The position numbers and the translations under genes were made by a program. DNA of 30,601 nt from Choristocarpus tenellus KU-1152. Its lineage: Eukaryota; Phaeophyceae. Below the pieces are notes generated by a model. It did not search any database, was not told the DNA's origin, and worked only from the letters and a program-made list of their open reading frames with translations. Position 1 is the first letter of the stretch; each line of letters opens with the position of its first letter. Location of the stretch: assembly GCA_964200185.2 (NCBI GenBank), contig CAXNAD020000088.1, positions 1 through 30,601 on the forward strand. The letters run 5' to 3'. Positions 12,701 through 21,700 of this stretch are shown one piece after another.

Positions 12701-15700
12701 GGACTGGAGTAGCAGGTGCGTTATCATGCCTGCTGTAGAGCAACCAGTAACCTGAGTGATTTGGGGGATATGGTAGCCATCTTCAGAATACTGCCCCTCC
12801 CCCGTCACCTTCATCCCCTTCCCACTGCCCACTGCCCACTGCCCACCGCCCAAAATATTACAGCGACGTCTGGAAGAGGATACCAGGCTTGCACTCCATG
12901 TAGCATTTGTGCTGACCGCTAACACCTCTGAGGAGGAAGAGGAATATGGAGGATACGGTGTGAGCGACTCCATTGTCAGTATGGACATCAAGTCTCGAGT
13001 TGCAACCTTGTTGGCAACAGCAAGAGATAGCCATGGAGAGGGGTGGGTCATTTACTTAGTGTAAACTTAGTGTACTCTTGCTTGTACTGACTGTAGTACC
13101 ACTATGGCAAGCCTTACTTAAGAAGGGTAGGATATGCATGCAGTGTCCACAAGAGATTCGAGCCTGGTCATTTTAATAGTAGTGCCATGTAGCGATATGG
13201 ATACAGTTTATGTATCTGTGCTTGTCACTTTTATGGATACATAAAGTAAGGAGTAATTTTGTATGAAAGATGAGAAAGGGAATGTAACGTCCCATGTCTG
13301 ATGGTGCAGAATGTCATGCTGACGAGGTGGGGGGGAGGGAGTGCGTTCTGTTTCCCATCATCATGAACTATCGAATACAAGACGATTGATGCACATTTTT
13401 TGGGGTGCTTTGTGAACAAGGTTTGGATTGGTTGTTGGTAGTTGATTGTTGATTGTTAGGAGATTTGGTACATCCTTTCGGCTTGCTCCCCTGGGAGGCA
13501 GATCCCTTAGTCTATTTATTCTTATCCAAATTGTACCTGTTGTGGAGATAAAAAGGTAAAACATGTTGCAAACAAATGATCCCTGATAAGACCAAATGAC
13601 TCTCTCATTTTTAAATCACTTCCAAGATATCTATTGACTGCTTTTGCCTTTACAGTTTGAATTAATTATTCATCATACTCACTTTAAGTATTAAAATGAC
13701 ACGTACATTGTGGTGGTTCAGTACCCTGTACCATAGCTTGAACTGGGCATTCAGCATTGTCAAACAATTGGACCGCTACCAGGAACTCTCATGATAAGCT
13801 GTACTGTGACATCTCTTTATTCATTACACGTTTCCCCTTCCCCCTCCCCTCTCCCCCCTCCCCTGCCCACCATTTTCATTTTTGCTACCTGGTATAGCAT
13901 CAAGTATCGATTCCGCCTACGCGCCTTGCTTGCAGTTTCTGCACTGGCAAACCGCTCTCTGGTGGCAGAGGTTATTTCTACCCAAGGGGGCAAAAACTCA
14001 AGCAACAAGGACAGGGTACTGGCTGATCTAATGGAGTATGGAAGGTGTGACAATTATTTATTATGAAGCAGTGAGGAGCTTTCTAATATCTGACAAAAAA
14101 AAAAAAACTATTTTGTCACATGATGGAGCGCATTTGGGAAGGGATTTTTGGCTTTTGGCTTTATAGACGCACAACTGTAGAGACTCCCCAAAATATATAT
14201 TGTTTTCTAATATTGTTTTCTATGGGTAGGTGTGGTTATTGTCACACCTGTAGATGCATGATGGTGAGATGCACTACCTCTAAAAAAATACACAGGTAGA
14301 AATATTCCATTGAAAAAATACATTTTCTTGAGAGGGGGGGTTGGATATCTTCAATTATCTGCAGAGATGAATGGGAAGGGTGAAGGTATGGCAATAGGTT
14401 GAGAGATGCAATAGCATCACATGTAGTGTTAGGTAGTACTGTCATTGTAGTGTCTTTCAATGGGATGTACTTCGTCAATGGGTTAGTTATTAATACTTCC
14501 ATTTGTAGTGCTACTAAGTGTATCCTCAGAGAGTGAGGTCTTCAGATACATGTGGAGGTGCTCCACTCTGCATTGTTTCAGATGTTGTGTCTTCCTTGAC
14601 TGCTCTTGTTGGCCTTCCTTATGTACAGACATGTTGGCTACATGGCCGAGATGGAGGAGGCAAGACTACCTCATAAGATTGAGGAGGTCATCAAGTGTCG
14701 AAAGGAGGACCTAGTCCGTGCACTTTGGAGGGATCACAGGTATTGACGGATTTTGACAGGGCATGATTATGGGCACAGTGCGAGGACCTCTGTTGTATGT
14801 CAAGATTTTGTGGGGGGGGTTTCTGGTTCCTGTTGTATGTCAACATTTAAACAAACTCTTTTTGATCAAGGTGCTGAATTTCCTCAAAATAATATAGTGT
14901 AGTATAATAATGATGTACATCTCCTTTATGATTGTTTCCAAAGAGCACACTATCACAGTATACTTTCTCACCAACATCCCCCTTTCCCTGTTTACCCATC
15001 CAAATTTGATCCTCCCCTGACCTCTCTCTAGCCAACCCCCACAAATGTTCATCATGCCTACGCTTCATCTAACCAGGTCATGCTCCTTCATAGTCAACAA
15101 TCCTATGCATGTTCAATGCTCGTTATGATACATCAATCCAGATACCTAGCAAATCTTTCATTGGCCCCTGCACACACCCTTTCACCCCCTGCTGCTCCCC
15201 TCAATCACCCCTACCCCTGCCTTACCTTTACCTGACCTCCAACACCAACCACTGACTTGTTGATTCCATTCCTCATATTTTGTTCCATTTGTTGACAAGG
15301 GGTGAGGAGGAGCTTCTGCCTGTACTGTGTGAAATGCTGCTTGACTCTGGCTGCGAGGACACATCCCTATGGGCATCCATCCTCAAACACGCCTGCAGAA
15401 GGCCAGGACTTCATCGTGCCCTCATCATGAGGGTCCTCCCCTGTGTGGCCCGTTCACCTGTAGCAGATGCATTTGCACGGGCAGGTACCAAAATAGCTCC
15501 ATTGTGGGAGGAGGTGAGACATTAGTAGCATCAATAGTTTGTGACATGGAGGGTAGAAAATGGGGGGGAGTGTAGAATTGTAGGGTAGACTAATAATAGC
15601 AGTGCTGGTAATGTTGGGGACTACATAACAAGGTATGTACTAACTGGTACCAGGGATTGAACGGTGCATGATAATCTGTACTAAATGGTACTTGAGTGGG

Positions 15701-18700
15701 TTTATCAGTGTGAGGGGAAGGAGAAGGGGGGAGGGGGGTGGGAGGAAATAGTATTAGCNNNNNNNNNNTGTGATAACGTGAGTTTGGTCGTAAGTAAGGA
15801 GTAAGCGACGGAGGAAGGAAAGGGATTGTGGGAGGAAATAGTATTAGCTTTTTTGAAGCAATCACTTGAGCTGTTAGGCAGAGTGGAATGGTTCATTGGT
15901 GTTTCAACGTAGGTCCTTGTATGGATTGGGGATGGCTGGGCTAGCATCAATAAGTGATACGGACAAGAAGGACTGGCAATACGGGGCAAAGATAGGTCCT
16001 CTGCATTGAGCTCACCCTGCTGAAACTATCAATGCTCTGACTGATTGAGTTTGAATTGTTGAGAAAATGAGCTTGATCCTACTTCATAAAGGAAATTGAT
16101 GCCTCTGTCAGTAAGTTGTGTGCTTCCTTAGTTCTTTGGTGGATTGTTGCTCCTTCTGTAGGAAGCATGTATTCTCTCAGCAATGATTATCTATGATTAT
16201 TTTCTGTGATTATTTGCCAACCCTCTACCTAACCTCCACTATCTATGATTATCATGCACTGAACCTACCCCGCACACCTATGCAAAGAAACCTACTCTTG
16301 TAGACTCCATCCATGCCACTCTCCTCATGCATCCACTCCACTCATCTATGTCTCCTGCTTGCTGTATGTCAACCCCTGTGGCAATAAGGCCTTACGTGGT
16401 CCCCTTGAGGAGCTACAACGCAGGGATGAACATCGGAAGAGAACTGAGAATCTGACTGCTGCCCCCACTCTCAGTAACATTGGGAAAGGTGCCCATGCTT
16501 TGGGGGCAATAAGAGCCAGCGTGGGAGGGGGCATGTCCGCCCCTATGTCCTTCAGCATGTCACTTTTTGGAAGTGAGGAGGAGGTTGATATGCCTAACCC
16601 TATAGCAACTCACGGATTAAGCCCACATGGTGGGCGTGAGACTACCCAGCTGTCATCCCGAGATAGAGATCTCCCCTGGGATGATATATTGGCTGTTGTA
16701 GACCAGGTGGGTGGTGCTTGGGTTGCTTTTGTGTGAAGTTGATGATGGAAGCACAACATTCCAATTTGTGATGCTACATCAGTCCTGCAAATGTATAGCT
16801 TGTCCTGCCCTTTATAGGTGTCACCTATGTAAATTTTACCTTCTACCTACCTACGTAGGTTGACAGAAATTAAGGACTTGCTCCTATGGTATTATGTGTA
16901 GATATGACTATGCTCTGTGCAGGGTGTCTACATGTATGTTAAATCATATCAGGGTCTTCCATTACCTTGGCAAGGCATTGCTCCTACCTACAACTCAGAA
17001 GGATGCTTTTTCTTTGTTAATAAGTCAAATTTCTTATCTAATGCCCCATGTATGCATTGGTAACATCTATATAGTCCTGTAATTCAACTGGGCAGGGGAG
17101 ACAATTTTATTTTCTTGCCCTGTTACCTTCCAGGTAGAGAGGGTTAGCTTCTCTGTCAAAGCTATTGTGATGTTCCATTGCGTTGGCTCTGAATTTGTGT
17201 TGAAACTCTGTCAAGAACATATATTTGGGGCAGAGCAAAGTTTTTTTATCATATAAGAATATCTTTTGGGGGATGGATAGAGGACCCTTTGTCATTATTT
17301 TTGCACACTTTGTAGGTGTGCAGTTAGGGTTAGGGTTACAAACGAAATCGCTGCCTGTGGCTGGGTAGCGTTATAGTTGAATATTGTACCTGGATCGCTT
17401 GTCAACAAGCTGTACCATCTCCTATCTTTTAATAGGTACAGCACAGAGATAAGAGAAAAGGAATTAGTTACAGTAGCATGACAATAGTTATTGGTATCCA
17501 CTGCTTCTTGTTTAATGTTCACTTCTATTGCTGAACAGGGCAAAGTGCCTTCAAGGTTGTGCAAGGGCCATTTTTTATAGATAGAATAGAGACCCGTTTG
17601 CATCCTCTGCATGCCCTTTTGAACTTACCCATAGAGGGAACACTGAACAGAATCACTGTGGGTAGCTGGATGGCTGACTTTCTTGTTGGGGTCATCACTG
17701 CGCCCTATATTGGGTTAGGGTTAGGATTAGGTTATTGTATGAGGGCGGACTGCACGATTTTTCACTTTTCCAGAATGCCACACACAGGGTAGACAAACAC
17801 ATTTTAGAGGTATTGAGCTCGTTTTGCACTCAGTACCCTTGGCAACCAATGTTCGCTGGTAGTCAGTCACTGTTTGCGTCTCTGTCCATACTTAGTGTTC
17901 CCACTCTGGTGAGGCCCCTCTGAAGGTGCCAGAAAGTGGGACTTGTAGGTGGCCTACACTCCATTTGTGTTGTTGTGTTCAGAGCTGTATGTGAGGTGTA
18001 CATGTGACAAAGATCCCCTTTATTTCTTTCGTGGGTGTCCCTTCAATACACCTCACGTTGTAATACTTTACCTACACGTTGTCTCCAGCATTCCACCCAT
18101 CTAGCGAATTGCATGCTCTCAGAAAAATATGTTGTGTCAAGTTTGTGGAGCAGCAATTCTGTGAAGTATTCCCATGTCTCATTTGTGACAACCATGATGG
18201 GGTACTGCAGTGCATAATGCCGTGCATGGATATCAAAGAGAAGTTAATAAAGAGAACATGTGTCGGGTGGAAAAGAGGGGAAGTTCCACTGCTTAATAGT
18301 CACTTTACTCCACAAGTTCGGGAGGAAAGAAACAACAGGGGTGTGTGCCTGGATAAGTTGCAAGGGCTGAACTGGGGGGGAAAGAGGACAAGGACCACTA
18401 AGCAGCCACAATGCTTGATCAGCACCAAGAGGACAGGCTAGGGGGGGGAGCTGTGCCGGGGTAGCAGGAGGGTTTTGCCTACCTGTTTAAGATGTCAGGG
18501 TTTTTCACTTGACTGGATCACAGGCTTGACCCAGTGAAATGTGTTTACACATTTACACAAGACCAGGACATTCAGGACTTTCAGCTGGACCTAGCTGCCA
18601 TCTGGCCCTTGTGAAACATGGTTTTAACATGGACGGAGATTGTAACGGATGGTCGCAGCCCCATTGCAACATACACCATACAGAACTGCCATATTTAGCC

Positions 18701-21700
18701 CTCTGTTGATCATATCATGAAGAGAATATATGCTGCTTGAGGCATTTTTCAAAACACATTTATTCCCACAGGAATCTGGACAATTTTGGTGGTCGAAACT
18801 GTCTTGAATAGGCTGATTCAGCAAACACACCATTTCCTCAGAACTATCTGGGATGTAACCATACCAGGCTACAGGTCTGCCCATGACCCGGTCCAGTGAA
18901 AAGCACTGGAAGATGAATGATCAAGCAATAGTAGACATATATGTGTGGGTTCTGCACATAACTGTGGCCTTCAAAGTGGCCAACAGGGACTTCCTAACTG
19001 CTGATGAAGACACCACAGGCCAGGGTCATGCCAGACGGCATAAAATCAATTCACTTTGTGGACCATTCCCCCAATGTAAAACAAAAATTGGTTGAAGTAC
19101 ATGAAGAAGGGAAGGGGGTGGATCTGATGATGACGATTGTTACAAATATCCAACGCTAACTGTAACTTGCACAGCACCTTTGTTTGGTTGATATCAACAT
19201 ATTTAAGCATGTTTGGCGATACTGTTCCATAGCTAATGAGGAACAGGTTACCTTTTCTGGTTTCTGATTTGCTATGGGATTACAATAAATGTATATTCCC
19301 ATGCTCATATATTATTGGACACATTCCTGGTGTGCTGCATGGCAAAGGAAATAATGCAATGCGAATGGAGTCTATGTTGTCAACATTATAATGTACATAC
19401 AATCTTACAGGAAACCTGCTGAATTTCTTGCTTATGGCATCACCTTGAACCTTGACAGTGCCCATGGTTTGACACATTTATGTTTGCACTACTCCTAAAT
19501 GTTTCTTGTGAAATTTGTTCTCATTGCCACATTTCAAATTGTCATTAACCCATCGAAAGTCAAAGAGCTTGTATTCCTGTTACTATCACAAGGGAAGATT
19601 TGCCAGTGGAAGACACAAGTTTTTTGGGGGGGACTGCTGTGACTGCTACTACTATCAAATCAATCTTAAGACAGACCCAAGTCCAGTTGAACTTCGCTCT
19701 TCTCAAAGTCACATGTGTGAAATGAGGGGTGCTGAGGAACACTACAACTTTCCCAACAGAAATAATCTGTAGAAACTATCACCACTCCGTTCCAACCCAT
19801 GAAGCACTGCTGCTCTGCCCTACTCTACACTGGTCTGCAACAGGTGATACTCCTACTTGCAGCCTGCCCCTGCCCTGAGGACTTGGACATATCCTGGTTC
19901 TACACCACCCTCATGGGCATGGACCAGAACTTCCATGTTCAGGCTCTACGAGCAGCCCTGTGTGTAACATGCCCTGAGGAAAGGGTCTCGGCCGTGGTGG
20001 GAGTAATCAAAGGGGGTGTTCCTCCACTCATTGCAGTGGAGGAGTTGAGTCCAGGAGTCGGGGGGAAGATGGGCCCTGACTGGGGTATTGGCAACCAGGT
20101 AGGGGCGTCTCCGGGTGGCTACTAGAGTTAGTAGTATTAATGGTATCAAGATGAAAATGAGTTGACTTAGTTTATCTTCTGCTTAAACTCTTTTCTCGTT
20201 AAGTCTGATGTTTACAATAGGCTTCTTTTACCTTACTTCAGTCACTACAAAGTATCAAGTATTAACTTATCCTTTGTTCCCTGCATATTTCATGTGTTAT
20301 CTGGGTGCAAAAGGCTATCCTGGAAGCTATTTACCTTGAGATTGACCGCCAGGGGTATTACGATGAGTTTTATGGAACGAGGTGAGCCCAGGAGGAAGAG
20401 AAGACTATAATACTTGGCAGTTGTGACTTAACTCCGGGTTTTTTTACTTGAACTAGGTTCTGCTTCGCCCTGGAAATGGTCCCATGGCCATGGTATCAAG
20501 TTATTTGAAGTGTCATTGGAGCATCACTCACGTGCCCTACACTTGTATGGGGGATTGTTAACATGAAAATGAGAAGGTGTGGACCTATTGATTTGGTTCT
20601 GTGAGACATGCACATATGTCATAGTCTTACATGGCTCACGTATCACATCAACAAAAGCTACCCCAGTACAGTAGGAGTTGACCCTAACAAAACAGTGTGA
20701 TTGATAGGTTACCTCCTCCCGCCAATTCAGTTGGTGCATGATATCAACAAGTTGTTTCATGTTAGAAGCAATGATAAAGTGCATTGTGGCAAATATAGTA
20801 TAAGCCTGGTTATAGCTCATCAAACCTCTTCCAGGGTAAGTAGCATATTCCCCAGTGTCTTGCTGAATTTCCGTTGGTGGTACTCAGTGTATGCAGTGCA
20901 AGGCACATACTTTTCTTTGTCTTTGTTCTGCTTGAATTCCCTGTCACTGCCTAAGAACCTCAATTGAGGGCATCATGTGAGAAATTACATGTCACCCACA
21001 GCTCACTCAGGTCGTGATCTGAGTATTACATCAAAACCAGATGCGGTATACACACTCTCATGACATTTACAATTCCATCCTCTAGTGCTCCAATCTCTCC
21101 TTGCGAGAAGTACCATCCTTAGTATTTTTCTGGCTTGTTACAGGGTAGGTGCCCTCCACTTGATGAAACCGTTCGTATTTGGTGGACTGGTGCTTCTACA
21201 CGGTACTTCAAACACATTGATCGTAACAACTTCAACTATTTGGTACCTGACTAAAGGCTCTCTTGGGTGCTTCCCTACTACACCTACTATGGATACTGAG
21301 AACATCCTTTTGGGGTCATGCCCGTAATACAAGGTCAAGAGCAAATGACATGTGAAGCCTTGATCTTTGTTCGTACCACACACAGTACGGGGTAGGTCCG
21401 TAGCCCATAAATTTTCCACACCGAATTACTTACTCCTTTTTCCTCCACAACCTTCTCCTTACAATTTCCTTGGCCTACACTATCCTTTCCAGGCACTTTC
21501 ACAGAATGGCATCAAGCCTGGTGCGAGAGGGAAAGGCCTTTGGCCTGGTTCGCTCCTGTATGACCTCAGGCCGGGAACATGAAGCTGAAAAGCTCTGTGC
21601 GATGCATTATGCTGCTCACCCTTCAACCATCCCAACGCAAGATGTGGTGAAGGAACTGACAGAACTGGAAAGATTTTCATTGGAGTTCGGTTTGACAAAA

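Larger units (their letters stand above)
16707..19843. other. KNTC1 intron 15 (3.1 kb) with unidentified coding-like sequence
   Basis: The second-largest intron. It contains several open frames on both strands whose composition looks protein-like but which are interrupted by stops and frameshifts. Plus-strand examples are 16894-17082 continuing as VERVSFSVKAIVMFHCVGSE, and 18079-18441 (Cys-rich, EVFPCLICDNHDGVLQCIMP). Minus-strand examples are 17295-17612 and 18624-18884 (WYGYIPDSSEEMVCLLNQ). No family is recognised; a decayed mobile element is the likely explanation. Telomere-like TTAGGG blocks occur at 17324-17338 and 17712-17731. Confidence 0.45.
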
